The position numbers and the translations under genes are program-made. Below the pieces are notes generated by a model, which was not told the origin of the DNA, ran no database searches, and was given only the letters and a program-made list of their open reading frames with translations. From positions 1 to 64,000 of IMG/VR virus record IMGVR_UViG_3300025154_000049: a stretch of DNA of 64,000 bases; one strand, given 5' to 3'. The stretch is from a virus. Below are positions 34,375 to 41,601 of the stretch, in pieces (positions within the stretch are counted from its first letter, which is position 1; every line of letters starts with the position of its first letter).

Positions 34375-34934
34375 AATAAATCTTTCCTCACCACATCTAG
34401 CTTATGTAACTCATTTATATCAACATTTTCTAATTCTTTTAACTTTTCATATTGCTTTACGATATCACAATAGTATTCTATATCCTCATAAGCATCGTCA
34501 TACTTTAGCTTACCACAATAATTTTCTACGTTGTCTAAATTATCGTCTTCTATTTCCTCATCTTCTAACGAGTCGTTAGCCTTTAGCCTTAACTCATCTT
34601 TATTTATATATTCAAAGTCTAAAGATATAGGATTTTGATTATTTATCAAACGATAATTAACCTTAGTACAGTAATTCCTAACTATTGTATGAATAAAAGT
34701 CCCTAAACATCCTTTATTAACATCATAGTTTTGGGAAACTTTCTCATAAATAACTACAAAACAATCATTGATATTATCCTCATTGAATTGTTTTTGTAAC
34801 AGATATTTATTTAAAAGTCTTTTAACATAAGCAATTATTTGAAAATAGAACTCTCTACTACAGAGACCTTCGTTATCATAGATATCCTGTATCTTTTTAT
34901 AATTGCCGTATAATTTTTTTGGTGTTTCAGACAT
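34338..34934 (-). CDS. sigma-factor-like protein, candidate late transcription factor
   Basis: 198 residues. The segment from about 55 to 100 (NINDCFVVIYEKVSQNYDVNKG then CLGTFIHTIVRNYCTKVNYR) follows sigma-70 region 2: an acidic helix with D-x-V/F-x-E/K, a K-G-x-F/L-x-T/S-W/F-I turn and the R-N-x-C/x-x-x-x-R helix that binds the -10 strand. The following segment is acidic; the C-terminal 50 residues may be region-4-like but lack a clear HTH. Size is close to T4 gp55. It likely directs host polymerase to the 20 TTATATTATA elements; this is inference. Confidence 0.6.
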   Translation of the reverse strand: MSETPKKLYGNYKKIQDIYDNEGLCSREFYFQIIAYVKRLLNKYLLQKQFNEDNINDCFVVIYEKVSQNYDVNKGCLGTFIHTIVRNYCTKVNYRLINNQNPISLDFEYINKDELRLKANDSLEDEEIEDDNLDNVENYCGKLKYDDAYEDIEYYCDIVKQYEKLKELENVDINELHKLDVVRKDLLWNMLKQQFNHR

Positions 34935-34943
34935 ATAGTTTCC

Positions 34944-35111
34944 TTAATCATTCAAATTGAAGTTATGTGAATTATCTATATTATCATTTAAATTCATTTT
35001 TTTATCTTCTGTTTTATTTTCTTTTTGGGGTTCTTCTGGAACCACTTTCAGCTTGCATTTACAATTAGGACATTCTAACTCTAATTCCTCGTGTTTATGG
35101 TCTTCTCCCAT
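34944..35111 (-). CDS. small zinc-ribbon-like acidic protein
   Basis: 55 residues from the ATG at 35111, since the longer frame overlaps the gene above and GGAGG precedes this ATG. CPNCKCKLKV provides CxxCxC; the remainder is charged and Asn-rich. Probably a small nucleic-acid or polymerase-binding protein next to the sigma-like gene. Confidence 0.4.
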   Translation of the reverse strand: MGEDHKHEELELECPNCKCKLKVVPEEPQKENKTEDKKMNLNDNIDNSHNFNLND

Positions 35112-35112
35112 T

Positions 35113-36048
35113 CTAGTATCCCTCCTGAAAGTCTTGTATAAAATCCACATTAGGTAGTTTATTGTGTTTCAATAAAATGGAATAGATAACATCATGTTTA
35201 AATTTAAATTTAGAACTGTATGTTCTTAAATTAGGTAAAAATAAATTACTTAATTCTACAAGTTCTAACACATTTAATAATTGAAGTTCTTCTTTTTCTA
35301 TGTACCTTCTTATTTTCTTACTCTGAGATTTATTTATGAGTTTATCTTTCTCGAAGGATAATAAAAGATTGATGCAGGATTCAGAATCAGTATTAATATT
35401 TTGTAAATGTTGAATAGTTTTGTCAATATTAGTTTTCTTAGTATTGTCGATTAAATCTAAAAAATATCTATTATGGTCTGTCTCTGGAAGAACTTCATTT
35501 TTTAATTTTATCTTCGTATCTGGAATCAATATTTCAGAATTTTTCTCCGAATCCACCGAACTAATTTTGTAGAAACCTACATTAACCACCATCGATTTAG
35601 AGAATAAAATAGGATAGTCAATAAAAGTTCCGAGCATATAGGTATCATTAACCACCTTATCCGCAGTCATAAAATATCTTTGATATCCCGCTTTTAAATC
35701 CTCCTCTATAAAAATCCAATCATTGCTAATAGGAACCCTATCTCCCAACTCAGTAAAATAATCAGAATCTAACAAAGTAACAAATTCCACTATATCATTT
35801 CTTTTTAAAATTATTAATTCCTTGTCTTGAGGAGTAAATAGCTGTTTCTGATTTAATAATAATTCCATCTGAGTTTCTACGGGCTGTTTTATAAAATAAT
35901 TTACAGGTATTTTTAAGGTTTTAAGAAAGGTTTCAATACCTGAATTAGACATTTTAAAAGGATAATTGTCCTCGAAAAATTTATCAATCTCCTTAACACT
36001 TAAATTATAGATTTCCCCGTTTAAGTATTTATCCCTAATTAGTTTCAT
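35113..36048 (-). CDS. DUF932-like phage protein, tentative
   Basis: 311 residues. The middle (YFTELGDRVPISNDWIFIEEDLKAGYQRYFMTADKVVNDTY...GTFIDYPILFSKSMVVNVGFYKISSV) resembles the beta-core of DUF932 proteins found on phages and plasmids. The C-terminal half is helical with charged repeats. Overlaps the Toprim gene by 14 bases. Function unknown. Confidence 0.4.
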   Translation of the reverse strand: MKLIRDKYLNGEIYNLSVKEIDKFFEDNYPFKMSNSGIETFLKTLKIPVNYFIKQPVETQMELLLNQKQLFTPQDKELIILKRNDIVEFVTLLDSDYFTELGDRVPISNDWIFIEEDLKAGYQRYFMTADKVVNDTYMLGTFIDYPILFSKSMVVNVGFYKISSVDSEKNSEILIPDTKIKLKNEVLPETDHNRYFLDLIDNTKKTNIDKTIQHLQNINTDSESCINLLLSFEKDKLINKSQSKKIRRYIEKEELQLLNVLELVELSNLFLPNLRTYSSKFKFKHDVIYSILLKHNKLPNVDFIQDFQEGY

Positions 36049-36760
36049 ATATTCCTCCTAAATCTTCTATAGCAAATTTTAGTTTATCTAAAAAAATATT
36101 TAATCCCGAAGGATTACTTAAAAACATAGCACAATCTTTATGTGCTGGAGTAACAACTTTATGCTGAACATGCCAATCTGTGGAAGTAGTTAAAATTCTA
36201 TGTATTCTATTTTCTTCTTTATTTACAGATTTCTTACCTACGTTGTCTATTTTATCTTCATCATTATCGTAACAAAATATTATCTTAGAGACAGTATTCT
36301 TAAATATTTCTAAATTGCTAATAGTTATCTCAGAGCCATTTAAAGCTAGGCAATATTTGTAATATTGTTTTAACCATATAGCATCTTTAACACCTTCACA
36401 AATTATAACAGGTTTGGTATAGTCAAAATCAGAAAAATCCTCCCACCCAAATATAGGGGGAATGTTGTTTTTATAATCAAAAATAGTTCTATACTCTTTT
36501 TTATCATAACTTCTCAAAACAAAACCTATGATTTTTTTACTGGGGGTAGCTAAAGGAATCATCCAAAAACAAGGATTTTCTTCAAAATACTTCCAAAAAC
36601 TTTTAATAGGATACTGATATTTTATAGTATCCTTAACAAAAACTAAACCCACAGGTAATCCCTTCTTCAATTGAAAACATGTATAGTTTTCATTAGTTTC
36701 TGGAACTAACCCACACACAGGTATAGAATGTTTATAAAGTTTTATAAAATCCTCTAACAA
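36035..36760 (-). CDS. Toprim-domain primase-like protein
   Basis: About 241 residues; start taken as TTG at 36760 because GAGGA lies 6 bases upstream, and the TTG at 36766 would be too close. Residues 130-190 form a Toprim core: VIICEGVKDAIWLKQ (catalytic Glu) and IIFCYDNDEDKIDNVGK (DxD). Upstream it has the FVLRSYDKKEYRTIF pattern of DnaG/T7-like primases, but no clear N-terminal zinc finger or helicase domain. Single-gene primase-like or regulatory protein. Confidence 0.6.
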   Translation of the reverse strand: MLEDFIKLYKHSIPVCGLVPETNENYTCFQLKKGLPVGLVFVKDTIKYQYPIKSFWKYFEENPCFWMIPLATPSKKIIGFVLRSYDKKEYRTIFDYKNNIPPIFGWEDFSDFDYTKPVIICEGVKDAIWLKQYYKYCLALNGSEITISNLEIFKNTVSKIIFCYDNDEDKIDNVGKKSVNKEENRIHRILTTSTDWHVQHKVVTPAHKDCAMFLSNPSGLNIFLDKLKFAIEDLGGIYETN

Positions 36761-36790
36761 ACCCAATCCTCAATATTCACCCATAACAAC

Positions 36791-36819
36791 ATTATAACAT
36801 AACACAAAGGATATGTCAA
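36791..36819 (-). promoter_or_regulatory. host-type promoter TTGACA-N17-TATAAT
   Basis: Consensus match: -35 at 36814-36819 and -10 at 36791-36796, TGT before the -10. Drives the Toprim-DUF932-sigma-terminase direction. Confidence 0.8.
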
Positions 36820-36926
36820 TACCGTTACAAGATTAAATTTTAATTAAAATGAGGCAAGTATTACAAAACGCTAAGATGACAGAGTGTGGTCAATGAGCAA
36901 AAGTAATTTAGCCTAAAGTCAGTGAT

Positions 36927-36988
36927 GACAAGATACAATTACTACTATGTAAGTTTGTATAGTTTCATTTCTTGTTATTAAGATTAAT
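36927..36988. repeat. 62-bp direct repeat, copy 1
   Basis: Identical over all 62 bases to 37345-37406. Each copy can fold into a hairpin: inner stem ACTATGTAA/TTTGTATAGT (with G-U pairs) and outer ACAAGA/TCTTGT. Confidence 0.9.
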
Positions 36989-37167
36989 GATAGTAGTTTT
37001 CCATATACAATCCAAGCTTACTCTTCTTAACAGGTATTAATAACCTATTCTCCTCAAAGAGAGATAACTGTGAACGTGCTTTTTAACCTATTATTATAAC
37101 AGGTTAGGGCTTTAAAAGAACAACTGTATGGGAAACTTCTGTAACTATTTAAGTGAGATTGCTTTTT

Positions 37168-37297
37168 TTATCAGCGTTTCACCCAGTACATTCATCTCTA
37201 CGAGATGGTTTAACAATTTACTTACAGGGAGATTTCGTTGTTGCATACAGAAGAGTATTAACCATTTCTTCAGCATTTTACCCATCTGATAACATTT
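37168..37297 (-). ncRNA. putative structured RNA downstream of a strong promoter
   Basis: On the minus strand a closing helix TTATCAG/CTGATAA (37286-37292 with 37168-37174) encloses a second helix ATGGTT-AA/TTA-AACCAT and a hairpin CATCTC-TAC-GAGATG (37193-37207). A promoter-like element lies just before it. No known RNA family was recognised. Confidence 0.4.
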
Positions 37298-37322
37298 TAG
37301 CATATTATAACAATTATGTCAA
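37294..37322 (-). promoter_or_regulatory. host-type promoter inside non-coding region
   Basis: TTGACA at 37317-37322, then TAAAAT at 37294-37299 after 17 bases. A TGTTATAAT extended -10 at 37304-37309 is an alternative; its start site would include the whole structured segment. Confidence 0.65.
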
Positions 37323-37344
37323 GATTTTAATTCCTTCAGTTTCC

Positions 37345-37406
37345 GACAAGATACAATTACTACTATGTAAGTTTGTATAGTTTCATTTCTTGTTATTAAG
37401 ATTAAT
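37345..37406. repeat. 62-bp direct repeat, copy 2
   Basis: Second copy, 418 bases from the first, lying just upstream of a minus-strand promoter. Confidence 0.9.
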
Positions 37407-37446
37407 TCTCTAAAGAGAAAAGAAATATAAATATATTTATATAATA

Positions 37447-37851
37447 TTAAACTCTATAATAAGGAGTTTTATAAACTCCCATATCTCCAAATAAGTCTAA
37501 CTTATAATTTCTTTTATCTGCTATTCTTTTTTTAAAATTATTACTAATATTTAACTCTGCTAATTCATTGAAAAGATTCTGAATAAATTCAGAATTAAAT
37601 AGGTTATGTAATCTATCTGTTTTCTTAAGATTGTTAAAACTAACTATTAAGCATATAGAATTACCGTCTCTATGATAATCAAATTTTGCTTTATACAACT
37701 TTCCTAAAGCTTCCTCTTTTTTATACCTGTCTAAAATTTTCATGACATCGTAGATATCTGATTTAATTATTTCCTCTTCTTCGTCATGAAGAACATCTTC
37801 TTTTTCTAAATCTAACTTATCCATTATCTGTTTTATAAAATCTAAAGACAT
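37447..37851 (-). CDS. hypothetical late protein
   Basis: 134 residues: an acidic N-terminal helix (MDKLDLEKEDVLHDEEEEI) and a C-terminal mixed domain (FDYHRDGNSICLIVSFNNLKKTDRLHNLF). No motif recognised. A terminator-promoter pair precedes it, so it is late expressed and possibly a virion component. Confidence 0.4.
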   Translation of the reverse strand: MSLDFIKQIMDKLDLEKEDVLHDEEEEIIKSDIYDVMKILDRYKKEEALGKLYKAKFDYHRDGNSICLIVSFNNLKKTDRLHNLFNSEFIQNLFNELAELNISNNFKKRIADKRNYKLDLFGDMGVYKTPYYRV

Positions 37852-37882
37852 AAATCCACCCTGACGTATTATGTTTTCTAAA

Positions 37883-37892
37883 TATAATATAA
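37883..37892 (-). promoter_or_regulatory. late-type promoter element
   Basis: Exact element followed by TTTAG, 32 bases before the 134-aa gene. Confidence 0.65.
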
Positions 37893-37896
37893 AAAT

Positions 37897-37921
37897 ATCC
37901 GTCGATTTAGGGTCGACGGAT
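37897..37921 (-). terminator. terminator after 172-aa gene
   Basis: ATCCGTCGA pairs with TCGACGGAT; minus-strand tail ATTTTTATA continues into the late element. Confidence 0.75.
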
Positions 37922-37943
37922 ACAAACTTATTATAGTTAATTA

Positions 37944-38462
37944 TTATACGCTAGGTTTAATTGAAGGGTTGCCTCCAGATTGTACATTTTTGTCTACTTT
38001 ATCAGCAGTACTTTTCCTTGTTATGATACCCATAATGTTATCAATATACTGTTGAAGTTGTGGGTCCATCTGACCTCCCATAGCAGATTTAAGATATTCA
38101 GCAACTCCTAGAGCCCCTTCTTTTCCAGTTGAGTTAGGATTCATAATTTTTTCCAAAGCACTCAACATAAGAATATTTTCATTCATTAATTCTTCTGACT
38201 TAGCCTTAGCTTTACCTTCTCCAGATATACTTTTAGGAACAGTGTGTTCAATGTCTGGAGCTTTATCGTCTTTAGATTTAGCTAGTTGAGCTTTATCCAC
38301 TCTTTTTTTAACTCTCTTAAGGTCTACTTTTTGAGTAGTACCTTCCCCAGATATATCACTAGGGGTAGTGTGTTGTATTTCTACTTCTTTAGCTGATTCT
38401 TGCATCTTTCTTAATTGCAGTCTAGCTATAAAGTCATAAGAGCTGTCGAATCTTTCGTTCAT
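37944..38462 (-). CDS. late protein with repeated ISGEG motifs
   Basis: 172 residues. Two copies of a 12-residue motif (QHTTPSDISGEG and EHTVPKSISGEG) are separated by a basic segment. The motif ends in GE|G, which fits the general preference of gp21-type proteases for a glutamate before the cut, so processed internal head protein is possible. The C-terminal 70 residues have a helical GGQMDPQLQQYIDNIMGI part. Same operon as the 76-aa protein. Confidence 0.45.
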   Translation of the reverse strand: MNERFDSSYDFIARLQLRKMQESAKEVEIQHTTPSDISGEGTTQKVDLKRVKKRVDKAQLAKSKDDKAPDIEHTVPKSISGEGKAKAKSEELMNENILMLSALEKIMNPNSTGKEGALGVAEYLKSAMGGQMDPQLQQYIDNIMGIITRKSTADKVDKNVQSGGNPSIKPSV

Positions 38463-38476
38463 TTTAATACTCCTGT

Positions 38477-38707
38477 TTAATAATTATAACTTGTGTCTTT
38501 ATTTTTTAAAACTCTCTTTAGTTCTTGTTCCAACTCCATATTATCTATTACTTCAAGAGCTTTGGATAAAGTAATTAAAGTTGGGTCAAATTTTCTAGCA
38601 AAGTTTATAATGTCTTGTACTTTATAGTTATCCCCATAAACATTACAAGTCTCTTTTTCATTAAGAACACTACAAAATTCTATTATTTTTTGAAATTTAC
38701 TAATCAT
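38477..38707 (-). CDS. small protein with targeting-like N-terminus
   Basis: 76 residues, MISKFQKIIEFCSVLNEKETC, among the best fits to the shared head-region peptide although it lies 9 kb from the capsid genes. The remainder is helical. Late-type element 27 bases upstream. Confidence 0.45.
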   Translation of the reverse strand: MISKFQKIIEFCSVLNEKETCNVYGDNYKVQDIINFARKFDPTLITLSKALEVIDNMELEQELKRVLKNKDTSYNY

Positions 38708-38733
38708 AGTGAGTTCCTTATAATATATCTATT

Positions 38734-38743
38734 TATAATATAA
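38734..38743 (-). promoter_or_regulatory. late-type promoter element
   Basis: Exact element followed by AATAG, 27 bases before the 76-aa gene. Confidence 0.6.
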
Positions 38744-38754
38744 ACTAATGTCTT

Positions 38755-39534
38755 CTACAGTTTATATTCCTTTATGTATTTTATTTTTTTACTAGATACT
38801 CTACTTTCGGAATGTTTAAATTCATGGGAACATTCAATACATTTAATAATTTTTGAAGTTACTATTACTTCAAAACAAGTTATTTTACATTTGTTCTCTA
38901 AAACATCTATTTTTTTATCTATTGTTTCTTTTATATTTTTTGTAATTGTCCTAAAAGTTAGGTTACTTCTACATTTAGGGCAATTGTGAACATAAGTATC
39001 TTTTAACCTCTGTGTCAGCTTATTAGAGACCTCTTCTAAAGTTATTTTACCTATTAACTGATTCAATAAAGTTTCTTTTAATAAATTATTTATCTTCAAA
39101 TTTTTATTTTTACATAAATCTAATAAATCTTCTTGTTTTAAATTTCTTAGTTTACTATGTAACTTATTTATTTTATCATTTATAAGAGCTTCCCTGCTTA
39201 TTTCAAAAGATAAATCATCCTTAACTGAAACAATCCCCACCTTATTTAATTTATATCTCTTTAAAACGCTACAAACTTCTTCAGAATGTTTATGATGTAT
39301 AATTAAGTAGATGTAGTCAAAAAATTTAAGATATGTCCTTAGCTGAGGTATAAATCTCTTTAGATTATCTGCCTCGGACTTTATTTCATATCCTATAAAA
39401 TGCTCATCTTTAAGTAATGCGAAGTCAACTCTATTCTTCCCATTTATATCATATTCGTTAATAAAAATTCCCTGATTAAAAAATTCTTTATTTTCTAAAA
39501 TATACTTTAATCTTATATCTTTATCTTTAATCAT
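38755..39534 (-). CDS. PD-(D/E)XK nuclease-like protein (sce7726/MmcB-like) with zinc ribbon
   Basis: 259 residues. Residues 20-75 (FINEYDINGKNRVDFALLKDEHFIGYEIKSEADNLKRFIPQLRTY) show the PD-(D/E)XK core: RVDFAL, GYEIKS with the E-x-K pair, then the Q-x-x-x-Y helix. The C-terminal part has CPKC and CIEC pairs forming a zinc ribbon. Likely a DNA repair or recombination nuclease. A late-type element lies upstream, unusual for such an enzyme and hinting at use during packaging or late recombination. Confidence 0.6.
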   Translation of the reverse strand: MIKDKDIRLKYILENKEFFNQGIFINEYDINGKNRVDFALLKDEHFIGYEIKSEADNLKRFIPQLRTYLKFFDYIYLIIHHKHSEEVCSVLKRYKLNKVGIVSVKDDLSFEISREALINDKINKLHSKLRNLKQEDLLDLCKNKNLKINNLLKETLLNQLIGKITLEEVSNKLTQRLKDTYVHNCPKCRSNLTFRTITKNIKETIDKKIDVLENKCKITCFEVIVTSKIIKCIECSHEFKHSESRVSSKKIKYIKEYKL

Positions 39535-39563
39535 ACCCTTATACTTGATTATCTAAGCCTAAA

Positions 39564-39573
39564 TATAATATAA
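39564..39573 (-). promoter_or_regulatory. late-type promoter element
   Basis: Exact element followed by TTTAGG, 30 bases before the nuclease-like gene. Confidence 0.6.
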
Positions 39574-39576
39574 ACC

Positions 39577-39912
39577 TTACTTAGATATAAAATATTCGTA
39601 AACTATATAATCTTTCTCATATCTTTTCCAATTTATCGGGTTAAAAAATCCTTTGAAGAATGACCCAGAATCTTGAATAAATTTATAATCGTTTAATAAT
39701 TTTTTTAAAATTCCCCCTAACTTAGTACTGTTTCTTTTATCCTGAAAAAATTTTCTAAAATTGTTATCTAATAGTTCACTTTCTTTTTTAATATATAATT
39801 TAAATGAAAGCCTGTTTTTACTGTAGTATCTAATCTCTGCCACTCTTTTTGGATTGTAGTAATTAGTTAAGTTCTTGTTCCAGAGGGTTATTTGGCAATC
39901 TAAATCATTCAT
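39577..39912 (-). CDS. small hypothetical protein
   Basis: 111 residues from the ATG at 39912 (MNDLDCQITLWNKN), chosen for AAGGAG. Basic, with no known motif (NPKRVAEIRYYSKNRLSFKLYIKKE). A host-type promoter upstream points to early or middle expression. Confidence 0.45.
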   Translation of the reverse strand: MNDLDCQITLWNKNLTNYYNPKRVAEIRYYSKNRLSFKLYIKKESELLDNNFRKFFQDKRNSTKLGGILKKLLNDYKFIQDSGSFFKGFFNPINWKRYEKDYIVYEYFISK

Positions 39913-39936
39913 AATTAACTCCTTAATATAGTGTAT

Positions 39937-39965
39937 ATCATACCACCAATAATCAATTATATCAA
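39937..39965 (-). promoter_or_regulatory. host-type promoter TTGATA-N17-TATGAT (divergent pair, minus)
   Basis: -35 at 39960-39965, -10 at 39937-39942, TGG before the -10. Its -35 is six bases from the -35 of the plus-strand promoter. Confidence 0.6.
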
Positions 39966-39971
39966 TACATC

Positions 39972-40000
39972 TTGACAAAACATTAACAATATGTTACAAT
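39972..40000 (+). promoter_or_regulatory. host-type promoter TTGACA-N17-TACAAT (divergent pair, plus)
   Basis: -35 at 39972-39977, -10 at 39995-40000 with TGT before the -10; 33 bases before the 218-aa gene. Confidence 0.75.
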
Positions 40001-40032
40001 GTATATATAATAAATAAGGAAATATTAAAATT

Positions 40033-40689
40033 ATGATTTATTTTTTAGACAATAATCCAGAATTAGCAGGAATCTATTTGTCGGATAAACATCTATCTTG
40101 TCAACTGGGAAGTGCTTGTACTGTAATTTGTACGGTATTGGAAAATTACACCGATTCTTCTATGCCTCAAAAAGTAATAAATAAAAGTAACGCTGTAGTT
40201 AGTTGGGCTAGTATCTCTAAATCTAATTTTGAATGGTTAGTAGAATACGCTCAATCCGTGCAACGTCATTTTTATACCATTTATGGTAAATATCATAATA
40301 CTACTATAGATTTATCTTCCATTATAGTTCCTGAATTACCCAAAGGAGGACTTATGGAATTTCCTCAGTTACTTCCAGATAGGTATAAAATGGAAGGAAA
40401 TTCTGTAGAAGCCTATAGAAATTATTATGTTATGGAAAAAGCTAAAATATCCAATTATAGACAAAAAGCTCCAGATTGGTTTTTAAATAAATTAGACGAG
40501 ACCCAGAGAACTCTATACATGGATTATTTTGAACACATAGGTACCAATTTAAGAATATACAGGGATAGTGATACAGGTATTGTTATACAAAAAAAATTAG
40601 AGGATAGTTGGGTATCCTTAGGTAACTTAACTTTAGAAGAGCAAATACTGATTGAGAGGATACTGGATAATGGGTTTAGGGAAGGATAG
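40033..40689 (+). CDS. conserved phage protein of unknown function (DKH family)
   Basis: 218 residues. The N-terminus MIYFLDNNPELAGIYLSDKHLSCQLGSACT, followed by SKSNFEWLVEYAQ and YGKYHNT, then EFPQLLPDRYK ... AYRNYYVMEKA, matches a widespread but uncharacterised phage family that starts with DPxxAAxxLxDKHVVK-type sequence. Transcribed from a strong host-type promoter, so probably made early. No catalytic function is known to me; the conserved D-K-H and downstream W-N-Y residues would be the site. Confidence 0.55.
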   Translation: MIYFLDNNPELAGIYLSDKHLSCQLGSACTVICTVLENYTDSSMPQKVINKSNAVVSWASISKSNFEWLVEYAQSVQRHFYTIYGKYHNTTIDLSSIIVPELPKGGLMEFPQLLPDRYKMEGNSVEAYRNYYVMEKAKISNYRQKAPDWFLNKLDETQRTLYMDYFEHIGTNLRIYRDSDTGIVIQKKLEDSWVSLGNLTLEEQILIERILDNGFREG

Positions 40690-40855
40690 CCTAGAGGAGC
40701 TGGTTTTTGAACTTTACCAGTCTGGGGAAAATAGGGAAGAGTTATTGAAGTCTTTAATCTGTACTTTTATTAATCTAGCAAATATTGATAAAGATTCAGA
40801 AGTACAATTAACAGCAAAAAGTTTATTAGAAACAGCAAAAAATTTAATAATATAA
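40670..40855 (+). CDS. small helical protein, unknown
   Basis: 61 residues from the ATG at 40670 (MGLGKDSLEELVFELYQSG), overlapping the upstream gene by 20 bases; an upstream ATG in frame at 40652 is less likely. All helical and acidic. Followed by a plus-strand terminator, so it closes this two-gene operon. Confidence 0.45.
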   Translation: MGLGKDSLEELVFELYQSGENREELLKSLICTFINLANIDKDSEVQLTAKSLLETAKNLII

Positions 40856-40911
40856 GAAATTGTATTTTATATTATAATTGAATACTATATACAATTTACT
40901 ATGAAGTTTTT

Positions 40912-40948
40912 CTGAGCAGGTTTCCTCCTTTACTGCTCAGTTTTTATT
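40912..40948 (+). terminator. plus-strand terminator after early pair
   Basis: CTGAGCAG pairs with CTGCTCAG around a 13-base loop and is followed by TTTTTATTT. Confidence 0.85.
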
Positions 40949-40971
40949 TGTTATATTTTGAATATAGAAAT

Positions 40972-40990
40972 AGAGCCTCATAAAGGCTCT
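40972..40990 (-). terminator. minus-strand terminator after membrane protein gene
   Basis: AGAGCCT pairs with AGGCTCT; minus-strand tail is TATTTCTATATT, only moderately U-rich. It faces the plus-strand terminator, so the two convergent units end back to back. Confidence 0.6.
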
Positions 40991-41037
40991 ATAACGACTA
41001 CGTATTTCGATTTATACAGATGATATACGAGTAATGA

Positions 41038-41493
41038 TTAATCTGTTAATTTTAACAATATCTGATTACATGTATTTCTTATCTCAGATATAGATATCTC
41101 TAATTTTTCATTAGTTTTTGCTTGACTGTCTAAGAACATTTTGAACTCTTGTCTCAATAGATATCTTTGGTCATTGTGTTCTAAGTTAGTATTTTTACAT
41201 TTAATAGTATGGTTCTCTATTAAATTCTCTGTTTCTTCAAATATTTCTTCTTTTAATTCTTCTTTTAATTCTTCTTTACAGTCTTTTACTTTTTTATCTA
41301 TCTCAGAGCTTACCCCTTTTTGCAAATTGTCCTCATAATATTTTTTAATTATATCTTCTACTACTTTCTTAAATATCCACTTACCTGCATATTTTATAAT
41401 TAATACTATGATACCAATGCTACTGGCATAGTAAGCTGGTATACTTAAAAAGGATAAACAATCTTTTAATGTAGTAGCACCTAAATCTATCAT
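41038..41493 (-). CDS. membrane-anchored coiled-coil protein, holin-like
   Basis: 151 residues from the ATG at 41493 (MIDLGATTLKDC), because a late-type element at 41527-41536 falls inside any longer version and GAGGAAAT precedes this ATG. One transmembrane segment (about 20-34, YASSIGIIVLIIKYA), then a long charged coiled coil with repeated KEELKEE. Downstream of the fibre genes, a common holin position, but a coiled coil this long also fits a virion or superinfection protein. Confidence 0.45.
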   Translation of the reverse strand: MIDLGATTLKDCLSFLSIPAYYASSIGIIVLIIKYAGKWIFKKVVEDIIKKYYEDNLQKGVSSEIDKKVKDCKEELKEELKEEIFEETENLIENHTIKCKNTNLEHNDQRYLLRQEFKMFLDSQAKTNEKLEISISEIRNTCNQILLKLTD

Positions 41494-41526
41494 ATTTAAT
41501 TTCCTCGTAAAATACCATTCCCTAAA

Positions 41527-41536
41527 TATAATATAA
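41527..41536 (-). promoter_or_regulatory. late-type promoter element that fixes a start codon
   Basis: Exact element followed by TTTAGG, 34 bases before the ATG at 41493. Confidence 0.6.
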
Positions 41537-41601
41537 ATCAACCATAATAAAACAAGAGGGCTTTTTACACCCTCTTGTTTATTTATTTTTTAGATTAACT
41601 A

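Larger units (their letters stand above)
36767..37446. other. 680-bp non-coding region with repeats and promoters
   Basis: The largest gene-free stretch in the window. It holds two perfect 62-base direct repeats, two minus-strand promoters and several stem-loops (see separate entries). Short frames on either strand here have no ribosome site and look fortuitous. It may encode a large structured RNA, or serve as a replication origin primed from its own promoter; neither can be settled by reading. Confidence 0.6.

Noticed and set aside
36841-37140. Group I intron
   Set aside because: No recognisable P7/P3 core, and flanking genes are complete on both sides, so no split exon.
37153-37380. Plus-strand 75-codon frame inside the non-coding region
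   Set aside because: No ribosome site, no motif, and it overlaps a promoter and part of a 62-bp repeat; it reads across predicted RNA helices.
36923-37406. CRISPR array suggested by repeats
   Set aside because: Only two copies, 62 bases long and 418 apart, with no regular spacers or Cas genes.
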